43,883 nucleotides of DNA from Candidatus Scalindua sp. (GTDB lineage Bacteria > Planctomycetota > Brocadiia > Brocadiales > Scalinduaceae). Where the stretch lies: the NCBI GenBank assembly GCA_030748215.1, contig JASMMK010000002.1, positions 1 to 43,883 of the forward strand, written 5' to 3'. Within the stretch, counting starts at the first letter, position 1; the number at the start of each line of letters is the position of its first letter. The position numbers and the translations under genes were made by a program. Below the pieces are notes generated by a model. It saw only the letters and a program-made list of their open reading frames with translations. It searched no databases and was not told the DNA's origin. Below are positions 35,107-43,872 of the stretch, piece by piece.

Positions 35107-35478
35107 TTAATTACCTTCTTCCAGCTTTTTGTGAAATAGTTCTAACTCTTCTTCTTTTTTGCTCTTACTGAGAGCTCCGGATAGTACCAATATCTGACCT
35201 AGTATATTATCATACTCCTTTTGCTTGTCTAAAAGGCTATTAACCTGTTCTATACTTAAAAGTTGCATATTAATTGCTATTTCTCCAAACAAACCGGCTT
35301 TCTCAACCTCTCTCTGGCGATCAATAATAGCGCTCAATTGCTTCTCAGTCAGAAGACCATCTTCTACAGCCAGGGCTCCTAGTCTCAGGCTTTTTTCAGT
35401 TTGAAACCTAAGCGCTACATCCAGATCTTCCCTGCTTATTATATCTTTCTCAATCAGATAGTCCCCAAATCTCTTCAT
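35107..35478 (-). CDS. Small protein resembling the GspE/MshE N-terminal domain
   Basis: A 123-residue protein from the ATG at 35478, chosen because AGGAA precedes it and it opens MKRFGDYLIEKDIISREDL. That phrase, followed by LDVALRFQTE, LGALAVEDGLLTEKQL and LLSIEQVNSLLDKQ, resembles the helical repeats of type II secretion/MshEN N-terminal domains, some of which bind c-di-GMP. No ATPase domain is attached. Two to three copies of the helix pair are visible. It may be a free-standing adaptor. Assignment is by motif resemblance only. Confidence 0.6.
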   Translation of the reverse strand: MKRFGDYLIEKDIISREDLDVALRFQTEKSLRLGALAVEDGLLTEKQLSAIIDRQREVEKAGLFGEIAINMQLLSIEQVNSLLDKQKEYDNILGQILVLSGALSKSKKEEELELFHKKLEEGN

Positions 35479-35624
35479 AAAAGTTCCTATAAAAAATATA
35501 CAGAACAAATAGTACTCTTACTTAAATGCAATACTATATACTTATCGGTATCAAAATAAATATATTTAATTAAATATATTTTGAAATGGAATCATTTCAT
35601 TTTGTATAAGAAAAGTTATTGTAT

Positions 35625-36056
35625 CTACTCCTTAGTAATGCCGATTGCCTTGCCGTTGACAGGTTTCACTTTGCCGGTTTTGTAAACATGCCATATGTAT
35701 TTAGATTCAATCTTCTGTCTGGTTAACAACAACCGTTCCACTTCAAAACCATCTTCTTTTGGAAGCACATGCCAACCCAAATCTTCTATCGATGGAATTT
35801 CAACCTTTTTAGCCAGGAATTGGCTTACAGTACCCCCTCTTGAGCATGGTAGATTTTTTACAAACGCCTCCGCCTGCTCCGCGTTCAACTCAACAGGTTT
35901 TTCAAAATCAGCAAATTCCCAGGTCCCATCATCGTGGAGAATCACACCTCTGCCATCTTCTGTTGCAGCAGAAATATCATCTGCATATGAAATGGTTGAT
36001 GAGATGATGTATGTGAAAGAGATGCTAAGTATGATAACTGATATGTATTTGCTCAT
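35625..36056 (-). CDS. Hypothetical secreted protein
   Basis: A 143-residue protein with a signal peptide (hydrophobic residues 5-24, cleavage after SYA near residue 25). The mature N-terminus has GRGVILHDDGTWEF, a phrase seen in small periplasmic DUF3157-like proteins. Farther on is a single Cys in NLPCSRGG. The rest is not recognised. It is monocistronic, flanked by other small minus-strand genes. Confidence 0.6.
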   Translation of the reverse strand: MSKYISVIILSISFTYIISSTISYADDISAATEDGRGVILHDDGTWEFADFEKPVELNAEQAEAFVKNLPCSRGGTVSQFLAKKVEIPSIEDLGWHVLPKEDGFEVERLLLTRQKIESKYIWHVYKTGKVKPVNGKAIGITKE

Positions 36057-36123
36057 CCGATTTCTCCTAGATAGGAAAATAAGTTAGAAGCAGCTTCTAA
36101 TACGTGAATTGCTATGTATATTG

Positions 36124-36808
36124 CTATTTGGTTTCAATCATATTTAAATCACTTTTTCCAACATTACACCCTGAGCACAATGTCTGTAAATTATCGATGA
36201 CAGTTTGTCCTCCTTTCACCCATGGATGAATATGGTCAACATGTAGAATCACTGCCGAATCATTTGCAGGCGATTTCCCGCATATGGTACACTTAAAGTT
36301 ATCTCTTCTAAAAACCATAAATCTAAGTCTTAAATTAACGCCTCTCGAAGTTCGTTGTTCTTTCTTTTTTTGTAGTGACTTATTATTTGGTAGTTCATAC
36401 TCAGCATTTTCTGAATTCACATATTCAACAAACGTTTCCAAAGCTTTTCTCCAAGTTCCAAATCTTCGTTCATACGTTCCTGCACAATAAATTGATAAAG
36501 GTTTCACCATTTCAGCATATTTGGGTTGCCTTTCAAGTTTTGTCCACACATCAATTAAATTTTTCAAATAGATCTTCGACAGAAATATTAATTGGGCTTC
36601 TTGCTTTCTTTAGTCCCGCTAACTCCGTACACTTAAACCACGACCCAAATCTCCTATAATATGTGTCTGAACTATATTTACCGCCGTTTGCTTTGTATTC
36701 ATTTTGCGTCAACTTATCCTGATTTAATTTTCTTGCAACTTTTTTCAGATCTGCAATCAGATTTTCGTCTGGAATATTACGCTTATGTTCATCCAATTCA
36801 AATTTCAT
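36124..36808 (-). pseudogene. HNH endonuclease with N-terminal HNH-associated repeats, frameshifted
   Basis: Starting at 36808, the first piece carries one helical repeat (NEYKANGGKYSSDTYYRRFG and SWFKCTELAGL) and stops at about 36551 after FEKFN. The second, from 36567, continues as NLIDVWTKLERQPKY with a second repeat (YERRFGTWRKALETF) and an HNH domain: FKCTICGKSP, LHVDHIHPWVKGG, DNLQTLCSGCN. All zinc Cys and the catalytic His are present. An A5 run where A4 would keep frame explains the split. The architecture is that of free-standing mobile or group I-type homing nucleases. It is either recently inactivated or mis-sequenced. Confidence 0.8.
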
Positions 36809-37029
36809 TTATTTCCATGTTAAATAGCTAACAAGTTATTCTATAGTTTCCGTATATTAACGGATTCTATAAAGTATTTGACCTGTTGCAAGTGTATTCT
36901 TAATAGCTATCTAAATCCACATGCACACTAAAGACCTACACCACATTTCATTCAACTTAAAATTGTAATTTATATATAATCAATATATAATGTGTCTTTA
37001 AGTTATACGTGACTAAAAGGTTAGCTTAA

Positions 37030-38043
37030 ATGGTATATAAAAAAGGCTACGATCTCATAAAGGCGTTTCCAACAGAGTTTTCTGAAGACATTGTCTCGGT
37101 AAGGTACAGTGGTCAGACAGAAGATTTAAGTTTCTCCTTTCCCGAAAAAAAGGTTGAACACATTGTAATTAATCTATGCCCCACCGAGCCGTGGGCACTT
37201 CCTCACTGGGCTATCCTCAAAGACAATACGAAAAATTTCCTGAACAGACTGGAAAAAATAAGAACCGAATACTTTCCTGACTCACAGTGTCGCATTATTG
37301 TTGGCCGACGTGAGGATGATCTTATTAATGACTTAATACGGTATGGAAAAAAGCATGAATGGCTGCATACGTTTAGCATGAAACCAGTTTATCCTTATGA
37401 CGCACCTGTACTTCTTTTAAAGAACGTCCTAGGATTGAATATCTCATTTGGTGAGAGTGCGATTGAACATGGAGTTCTGTTATTAGAAGCACAATCCATC
37501 ACCGGCATTTATGAACACTACATACTAAAGAGAGAAAACGAAGTACACCTTGTGCCAATCTCCGGAACAGGCTTAAATGAGAACAGGATACTCAAGGTAA
37601 GACCCGGTACTCCTGTTGAAACTGTTTTAAAAAAATATATCAGATCTGACATCAAATATCGTGTTTTTATTGACGGACCTCTGAACGGTACCGAGGTTGA
37701 AGATTTGACTCAAGCGATTGACTGGTCTGTAAAGAGTATTGTCGTAATGGAGGAGAGAGACTACAAAACACCTTTCCCTTACTTAAGGACTAACGAACTA
37801 CGCTTCACGACAAGCCTCAGGGGAGAGTTGAGACGCTGTGTATACTGCAATTATTGCGATGATATCTGCCCGGTAAATCTTGAACCAGCTCTCTACTGGC
37901 ACTGTTATTCACGTGGAGAAAAAAGGAAGGCGCGCATCTATGCATTGGATAAATGTATAGAGTGCGGACTCTGCGGTTATATATGCCCTTCAAAACTGGA
38001 ACTTCTTAAGGTTATTAGAGAATGCAAGTCTGCTAATAAATAA
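37030..38043 (+). CDS. NQR A-subunit-like / RnfC-like iron-sulfur protein
   Basis: A 337-residue soluble protein, first gene of the NQR operon. Residues about 170-250 contain an SLBB-like region (LVPISGTG, KVRPGTPVETVL, VFIDGPLNG), as in NqrA and RnfC. Residues 270-280 and 309-319 form two CxxCxxCxxxCP motifs, the 4Fe-4S sites of RnfC, which textbook NqrA lacks. The glycine-rich nucleotide loop of RnfC is not evident. It occupies the NqrA position but looks like an RnfC/NqrA hybrid. It would relay electrons or bind quinone on the cytoplasmic face. The next gene starts 3 bases after its stop. Confidence 0.8.
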   Translation: MVYKKGYDLIKAFPTEFSEDIVSVRYSGQTEDLSFSFPEKKVEHIVINLCPTEPWALPHWAILKDNTKNFLNRLEKIRTEYFPDSQCRIIVGRREDDLINDLIRYGKKHEWLHTFSMKPVYPYDAPVLLLKNVLGLNISFGESAIEHGVLLLEAQSITGIYEHYILKRENEVHLVPISGTGLNENRILKVRPGTPVETVLKKYIRSDIKYRVFIDGPLNGTEVEDLTQAIDWSVKSIVVMEERDYKTPFPYLRTNELRFTTSLRGELRRCVYCNYCDDICPVNLEPALYWHCYSRGEKRKARIYALDKCIECGLCGYICPSKLELLKVIRECKSANK

Positions 38044-38046
38044 AAA

Positions 38047-39150
38047 ATGAAAATCATTAAAAGTATTGAAACATTTTTAAATAACAACCTGAATAAAGCA
38101 GAGGATTTTGTTCAATCACGCCCAAAGGCTAATTTCCTGTTCGGTGCACTGTTCGAGGCGTGTGACGGCCTAATCAGAAGCACAAAAGATACAGCTCAGA
38201 CCCCTCCCTACATTCGGAGCAATATTGACGTCAAACAATACATGGGTGCTGTTCTTGTCGCACTGTTTTTTGGATGGATTGTGCCTGCAATATACTTTTA
38301 TGGTTTTTTGTGCGTCGTACCAAAACTTATTGTATCTTTAGCGATCGGCGTGTTTGTAGTTGACGTAATATGGGTAGTACTGGCCAGAGAAGAACGAATA
38401 AATGAAGGTGGATTTGTAACCTGCCTCTTTATTCCCGCATTATTACCGCCACAGGCACCTCTCTGGCTGATTGGAGTAGGAGCAGCAATAAGTATACTAT
38501 TCAGAAATATACTCGGTGGAGTGGGTCACAACCTTGTTAACCCCGCCCTGCTTGGCCGCCTCTTATTGACAATATGCTTTCCCACCATAGTAGTCACCGG
38601 ATGGCAGGAACCCTTCATCGGCATACCAACCGCCCACTCTTTAATTCATGGAGTGGATGCGATAACACACGCAACACCTCTCATGGTTTATAAAGAAATA
38701 GGTGAGACCGCATCCTGTTTTGCTCTGATGTTCGGCTCAAATACCGGCTCGCTGGGAGAAACATGCAGGATCTCTATCATCATAATGGGAGTATGGCTAT
38801 GTTTTAAAAGGATCGCAAACTGGAGAATCCCTGTTGCATATTTAGGTAGCGTATTTATCTTCTCCGTAGTTTTATCTTTATTAGTCGGAAACACCGTGGC
38901 TCCTCCCCTATTTCAACTACTGAGCGGAGGCCTTATCTTTGCTGCTTTTTTTATGGCAACGGATCCAATCACAACTACATACAGTCAAATCGGCAAATGG
39001 ATTTTTGGTATAGGCTGCGGTCTTATCACGGTAGTAATCAGAAGTTTTACACCAATACCTGAAGGCATAATGTATGCAATCCTACTCATGAACCTTATAG
39101 GAATTCCGATTCAATCCCTTATACTGAAGATAAAATACAGAAAAAAATGA
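38047..39150 (+). CDS. nqrB: Na+-NQR subunit B
   Basis: A 367-residue polytopic protein (about ten helices) of the NqrB/RnfD family. It has GGVGHNLVNPALLGRLLL near residue 158, the family's conserved glycine-asparagine run. The covalent FMN site, usually S/T-G-A-T, reads DAITHATPL (residues 204-212) with Thr210 as the candidate. It accepts electrons from NqrC and passes them on the way to quinone, and is central to Na+ transport. It overlaps nqrC by 4 bases. Confidence 0.9.
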   Translation: MKIIKSIETFLNNNLNKAEDFVQSRPKANFLFGALFEACDGLIRSTKDTAQTPPYIRSNIDVKQYMGAVLVALFFGWIVPAIYFYGFLCVVPKLIVSLAIGVFVVDVIWVVLAREERINEGGFVTCLFIPALLPPQAPLWLIGVGAAISILFRNILGGVGHNLVNPALLGRLLLTICFPTIVVTGWQEPFIGIPTAHSLIHGVDAITHATPLMVYKEIGETASCFALMFGSNTGSLGETCRISIIIMGVWLCFKRIANWRIPVAYLGSVFIFSVVLSLLVGNTVAPPLFQLLSGGLIFAAFFMATDPITTTYSQIGKWIFGIGCGLITVVIRSFTPIPEGIMYAILLMNLIGIPIQSLILKIKYRKK

Positions 39151-39854
39151 ACGAGTATAAAATAATATTATTAAGAGTTTTTTCGATCTGCCTTATTACG
39201 GCAATACCGTGTGCTATATTGTTGACCCTCTATTTTGCAACTTCAACAAGGATTGCTGAATATCATGAAATTAAGCTTAAAAGATCAGTCCTTGACATAT
39301 TTGATATTCCCTATCGTACAGAAGAAAAACAGTTCCTTGGCTTTAGCCAGTCGAAAATTGATAAAAAGGACGTTCGAAAGGTTTTCAATAAAAATATATC
39401 CAGAAAGAATACGTCAGATATTTATATTCCGGAACTATCATCAAATCTGCCGAAAATGGATAAAACAGGAAAGGAAGTGTTCCTGTATTACAAGGGTAGA
39501 AGCCTGGAAGGTATAGGCTTTATTACTACAAAGCTCGGTTATGGTTTTAACAAAGCTGCTGATATTTCTCTGTTTATCTGCGTCGGCCCTGATCTGGAAA
39601 CAATAAAAGGTATAGAGGTACTGGACCATACTGAAACACCCGGTCTTGGAGGCAGGATGACAGAAGAAGAATTTAAAAATCAATTTGTCGGTAAAAAACT
39701 GAAACCAAGGTTATCACTGGTAAGAGGCAGAGAATCAGTCGGCCCTAATGAGGTACATGCCATTACAGGTGCTTCGTATACAAGCAAGGGGATAGAAAAA
39801 ATCATTAACGAGGCTATGGGAGCATTCTGGCAGGAGATGGAGGCAGGAAGGTAA
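39147..39854 (+). CDS. nqrC: Na+-NQR subunit C
   Basis: A 235-residue protein. One N-terminal helix (residues 5-30) anchors a periplasmic FMN-binding domain. It has HTETPGLGGRM near residue 157 and the flavinylation motif as HAITGASYTSKG (Thr207-Thr212). The site normally spelled SGAT-x-T is TGAS-Y-T here, so the FMN-carrying residue would be Ser210 instead of Thr, if modified by ApbE in the usual way. It carries electrons across the periplasmic side between NqrD/E and NqrB. The stop and the next start share one base. Confidence 0.9.
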   Translation: MNEYKIILLRVFSICLITAIPCAILLTLYFATSTRIAEYHEIKLKRSVLDIFDIPYRTEEKQFLGFSQSKIDKKDVRKVFNKNISRKNTSDIYIPELSSNLPKMDKTGKEVFLYYKGRSLEGIGFITTKLGYGFNKAADISLFICVGPDLETIKGIEVLDHTETPGLGGRMTEEEFKNQFVGKKLKPRLSLVRGRESVGPNEVHAITGASYTSKGIEKIINEAMGAFWQEMEAGR

Positions 39855-41269
39855 TGGACATGCTGTCAAGATATATCAGGCTGATTTCCAAATTCTTTTT
39901 AAGGGATAACTATATAATTTCAGCAGCGGCCGGCCTTGGCTTCTGCTCTGCGCTGGCAGTCACAAACAAAATGGAAAACTCTCTTACAATGGGAGTGGGT
40001 GTCATTTTTGTAACGTGTGCCAGCTTCTGCCTCGTGTACCCTTTTAAGAGATTAATTATCGCATCCGGCACTCATCACAAAATTACGCTTTTAATGATTA
40101 TTATATCTATCTTCGTAACTATATTCAGCCTGATAGTACAGGCCACAATACCCAGAATAGCTCTCAATATAAAAGCATATATTGATCTGATTACAACTAA
40201 CTGCATTGTCCTCGCCGTGATTGCAGAAGGGCTGACATTTGGTTTCTGGGACGCCCAGAAAAAAATATTGAAGGCATGCCTCGGCTACTCTATTGCACTC
40301 ATTTTTCTGGCCTTGATGAGAGAACCTCTCGGGTTCGGAACGTTACTGAATTGCCGGATACTCCCGGAAAGTTTTCCCGTTGTCGTATTAATGATAACAC
40401 CTGTAGGCGGTTTCTTCGCCCTGGCATTGTGGCGTTTTATGCTGAGACCTCTATTTGTTAAAACAGGTGTTGTCTATCGGGAAAATGTACTACAGGAGAA
40501 AGAGGAAGTGGCAGATATTGAAACTCCGGTAAAAAGAGAGCGTCCGGCATTTAAATTGTCCAAAACACTCATAATACTCATTGTTCTGGGAGTAATCCTC
40601 ATAGCAAGCCTTGTCACAAATATAAAAGCTGTTACTTCCATTAACAGTCAGTTCCAAATTCTTCTTCCGATATTCCTGAGTGCACTTTTCTTTGACGGCA
40701 TTGTTCTCAGCAAACTCCTTGGAATATGTCCGCTTCTTAACAAGTCAAGACAGGTTGACGCTGCATGGAAGATGGGAGTTGCGGTAGTTATCGTAGTGAC
40801 TCTGTCCACCAGCCTCAACTGGCTGGTTTACAATAAAGTATTGATAGGTGCAAGCAACTACCTCTCTTCAATCTCACCGGTTCCTATAAGACTGGAGAAA
40901 ATATTTTATCTAACGATCTTTATTGTAACCATTGCCACTTTTGTACAGATTCTGGGCGTACTCCTCAGACGTTTCGCAATGGACACATATCAACAAATGG
41001 GACAGTTCCTGGAACTGATTACCGTCAACTGTATCGTTCTAGCCAGTTCCACATTTACCATACCTTCAGGTTTGTCTTTTATGTCGACGACTATAACAGC
41101 ATTCGGTTTCGGACTTCACTGGCTAATGGTATGTGTATGGCTTTCCCTATTGAGGCGCCACAGACTATTTGTGCCTTTTAACACGTGGGATGAGGACTCC
41201 GTTGCTATTCTGCTTCTTGGGATAATGGCGGCAATCTTTACAGGTATAGGAGCAATAGCAATTTTTTAA
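39854..41269 (+). CDS. nqrDE: Fused Na+-NQR subunits D and E
   Basis: A 471-residue membrane protein joining NqrD (residues about 1-200) and NqrE (about 262-471). The D half has GFCSALAVTNKME (Cys31) and TTNCIVLA (Cys117); the E half has LGICPLL (Cys292) and VNCIVLAS (Cys393). These are the four cysteines that hold the intramembrane iron-sulfur centre in NQR. A charged linker (about 205-232) and an extra hydrophobic helix (about 237-258) lie between the halves. Since NqrD and NqrE have opposite membrane topologies, an added helix would let one chain keep both. No separate nqrD or nqrE exists here. Confidence 0.9.
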   Translation: MDMLSRYIRLISKFFLRDNYIISAAAGLGFCSALAVTNKMENSLTMGVGVIFVTCASFCLVYPFKRLIIASGTHHKITLLMIIISIFVTIFSLIVQATIPRIALNIKAYIDLITTNCIVLAVIAEGLTFGFWDAQKKILKACLGYSIALIFLALMREPLGFGTLLNCRILPESFPVVVLMITPVGGFFALALWRFMLRPLFVKTGVVYRENVLQEKEEVADIETPVKRERPAFKLSKTLIILIVLGVILIASLVTNIKAVTSINSQFQILLPIFLSALFFDGIVLSKLLGICPLLNKSRQVDAAWKMGVAVVIVVTLSTSLNWLVYNKVLIGASNYLSSISPVPIRLEKIFYLTIFIVTIATFVQILGVLLRRFAMDTYQQMGQFLELITVNCIVLASSTFTIPSGLSFMSTTITAFGFGLHWLMVCVWLSLLRRHRLFVPFNTWDEDSVAILLLGIMAAIFTGIGAIAIF

Positions 41270-41318
41270 AAGCCGCTATAAAACTTAATTATATTTTTCG
41301 GGCTTCAAGACAACAAAA

Positions 41319-42956
41319 ATGACTACGTCTATATTACTGAGTATTGCTATTATCATCATAATTATGTTAGCCATGGCCGGGCTCAGCGAACTAACCTACC
41401 AGTTCTTTGGCAAGGGTAAGAAACTGAAGCTTGTCATACACAGTGATGAAAACTTTGAAAAAAGTCTCAACATAGAGGGTGGAGATAAATTGATTAATAC
41501 CCTACAGAATAAAGGGTACCATATTCCATCAGGTTGCGGTGGAAATGCTACATGCGGTCAATGCAAGATAAAGTTATATACTGATATGGGGCCGTATTCT
41601 CCAACAGAAACACCTCTCTTCGACCGAAAGTCAAGAGTAGAAGCCAGAAATTTTCTTGAGAAAGGAATTGGTGACGGGTATACCAGACTATCATGCCAGG
41701 TAAGGGTTGACAAAGATATTGACATCTTTCTGCCAAAGTCAACGTTACAGATAAAAAAATATTCAGCCCGTGTAATCAAAAAGACTCAATTGACATCTGA
41801 CAAGTGTGAGATAAGTTTGCGGCCGATTCAAAATTTCAATTATAAACCCGGGCAATATATACAAATTGGTTTGCCGGAAGATTATGTTGAGCAGCATTAC
41901 AGAAAGTACGGTGAACAGATTAGCTGTTTTTGCAAAGAGAGGGAGAAAGATTATATCCCCTTTACCCCCGGAATTGACCTCTACCGTGCTTATTCAATTG
42001 CTACGATAAGGCGTGATGTTATCAAGTTGATTACAAGAGCGGCGCCAATAAATCCACGTGTACAGATTGAAGATGGCGGAGTACCCTGCCTTGGACCGAA
42101 CTGCACACAAGAGTACTTACAGGAGAAATCAGTATGGAACTTATGGGCAGGTGAGAAGGTCAGGTTTACCGGTCCTTATGGTCACTTCTGTCTGAAAGAA
42201 GAGAAGCATAAAGCCGTTTTTGTGGCTGGTGGAGCAGGACTTGCACCTATATTGGCACTCCTTGATCAATGGTTCGCAGAAGGACGTAAAGAAAAAGTAT
42301 ACTTCTTCTTAGGCGAAAGAAGATTTCAGGATATTCCCATGCAATATATATCGAAATGGTTCCACTGGCAAAAAATACATCACAGCTTTAAATTCATACC
42401 GGTGATGTCAGGCGCGTTCAGGGGTGACAACCCGTCTGAATTAGACGAAATTGATAAGGAATGTTTCTTCGGTTCACCAGAAGAACACCAACGTAATACC
42501 ATAAAACACGGCTTGATTGATAAGAGTGGAGAGAAATGGCTTGGTCATGTTGGTTTTATAGGCCCATTGCTTACTAACTATCTTAAACATGACGACCCGA
42601 AAACAACATTTTATCTATGCGGCCCGGCTCCGATGACCGTAACCGTTATAGATTCGGCTGCAAATACCATTGGATTGAAGAAAGAGAATGTTTTATTCGA
42701 TGACTTTACCGGCACCCTTACCCCATCTCTTGACTTAATATATCAGAAACTTATGATAGCAAAAATGCTCAAACAGCTCAATTTGCATCATGCCGACAAA
42801 GATATAGAGAACATGACTACTATCCTGGTCATTAAATTAATACTGAGAGACAAGATAGACGAAAGCTATATCTTCTTAGATAAAGTCAAAGATATTTTAA
42901 CACATCAATCAGCTAAGGAATCCCACCTGAATAAATTATTTAAGGAATACGAGTAG
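41319..42956 (+). CDS. nqrF: Na+-NQR subunit F, with C-terminal extension
   Basis: A 545-residue protein against about 410 in Vibrio. An N-terminal helix (residues 4-20) is followed by a 2Fe-2S domain with Cys73, Cys79, Cys82 and Cys126; the FAD domain has RAYSIAT, and the NADH domain GGAGLAPILA and CGPAPM. The canonical end (VLFDDFTG) falls near residue 465, leaving an 80-residue helical tail with no recognised motif. It oxidises NADH on the cytoplasmic side and feeds the 2Fe-2S and intramembrane centres. It starts 49 bases after nqrDE. Confidence 0.92.
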   Translation: MTTSILLSIAIIIIIMLAMAGLSELTYQFFGKGKKLKLVIHSDENFEKSLNIEGGDKLINTLQNKGYHIPSGCGGNATCGQCKIKLYTDMGPYSPTETPLFDRKSRVEARNFLEKGIGDGYTRLSCQVRVDKDIDIFLPKSTLQIKKYSARVIKKTQLTSDKCEISLRPIQNFNYKPGQYIQIGLPEDYVEQHYRKYGEQISCFCKEREKDYIPFTPGIDLYRAYSIATIRRDVIKLITRAAPINPRVQIEDGGVPCLGPNCTQEYLQEKSVWNLWAGEKVRFTGPYGHFCLKEEKHKAVFVAGGAGLAPILALLDQWFAEGRKEKVYFFLGERRFQDIPMQYISKWFHWQKIHHSFKFIPVMSGAFRGDNPSELDEIDKECFFGSPEEHQRNTIKHGLIDKSGEKWLGHVGFIGPLLTNYLKHDDPKTTFYLCGPAPMTVTVIDSAANTIGLKKENVLFDDFTGTLTPSLDLIYQKLMIAKMLKQLNLHHADKDIENMTTILVIKLILRDKIDESYIFLDKVKDILTHQSAKESHLNKLFKEYE

Positions 42957-43104
42957 AAATATTTGTTGATTTTATCTACTATTCCAATTAACATACCTGA
43001 CTTGTTCTACGTAGGGCATTAGACACGAATTACACAATTTACACGAAAAAATGAAAACCTATTACTAACATTGATTTACATGTACTAAAGAAGGAGTATT
43101 AAAA

Positions 43105-43872
43105 ATGTTACTTCAAGATAAAACAGTGTTAATTGCCAACATTTCCGGTAAACGCAGCACCGGTTGGGCAATAGCACAATCTCTTGCGAAACATGGTGCA
43201 AAGGTTGCATATACATATCAAACGGAAAGGTTTGGCAGTGAGGTCAGAAAGCTCTTCGAACCTTTAGACTCAATAGATCTCGGAGAGTGTGATGTTACCT
43301 CCGATGACGATATAGATAAGCTTTTTGAGCGATTGGGCAGTAACGTTGATGCTCTGGACGGGCTGGTCCACACTCCTGCATTTGCCAAAGAAGAGGATCT
43401 CGTTAACGGCTTTATCAACACATCACGTGATGGGTTTAAACTTGCTCTGGACATAAGCTGTTACTCCCTAATTGCGTTATGCAGAAGCGCATTACCACTG
43501 ATGGAAGTACGTGGTGGGGCCGTAATAGCACTTTCATATATTGGTGGAGAGAAAGCTGTAAAAAATTACAATGTAATGGGCGTTGCCAAATCAGCACTTG
43601 AATCGAGCATTCGGTATCTGGCAGCTGATTTGGGCCCGAAGAATATTCGTGCCAGTGCAATCTCTGCCGGCCCGATGAGGACCCTGGCCGCCAGAGGCTT
43701 AAAAGATTTCGCAGTTATGTATGAAGGCATGAAAGACAAAGCACCATTGAAACGAAACATAACTACGACAGAAGTGGGTGATACCGCCACTTTCTTATGC
43801 AGTGAATTAGCAAGCGGAATCACAGGAGAAATCCTTCACGTTGACGCAGGCTACCATGCAGTTGGTGTGTAA
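43105..43872 (+). CDS. fabI: Enoyl-ACP reductase (FabI type)
   Basis: A 255-residue short-chain dehydrogenase-fold enzyme. It has VLIANISGKRSTGWAIAQSLAKHGA with the split glycine motif typical of FabI, and the catalytic pair in NYNVMGVAKSALE (Tyr-x6-Lys). The second Tyr of FabI is in SYIGGEKA. It reduces trans-2-enoyl-ACP with NADH in the last step of fatty acid elongation. GAAGGAG lies 9 bases before the ATG. It follows nqrF by 148 bases and is probably a separate transcription unit. Confidence 0.94.
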   Translation: MLLQDKTVLIANISGKRSTGWAIAQSLAKHGAKVAYTYQTERFGSEVRKLFEPLDSIDLGECDVTSDDDIDKLFERLGSNVDALDGLVHTPAFAKEEDLVNGFINTSRDGFKLALDISCYSLIALCRSALPLMEVRGGAVIALSYIGGEKAVKNYNVMGVAKSALESSIRYLAADLGPKNIRASAISAGPMRTLAARGLKDFAVMYEGMKDKAPLKRNITTTEVGDTATFLCSELASGITGEILHVDAGYHAVGV

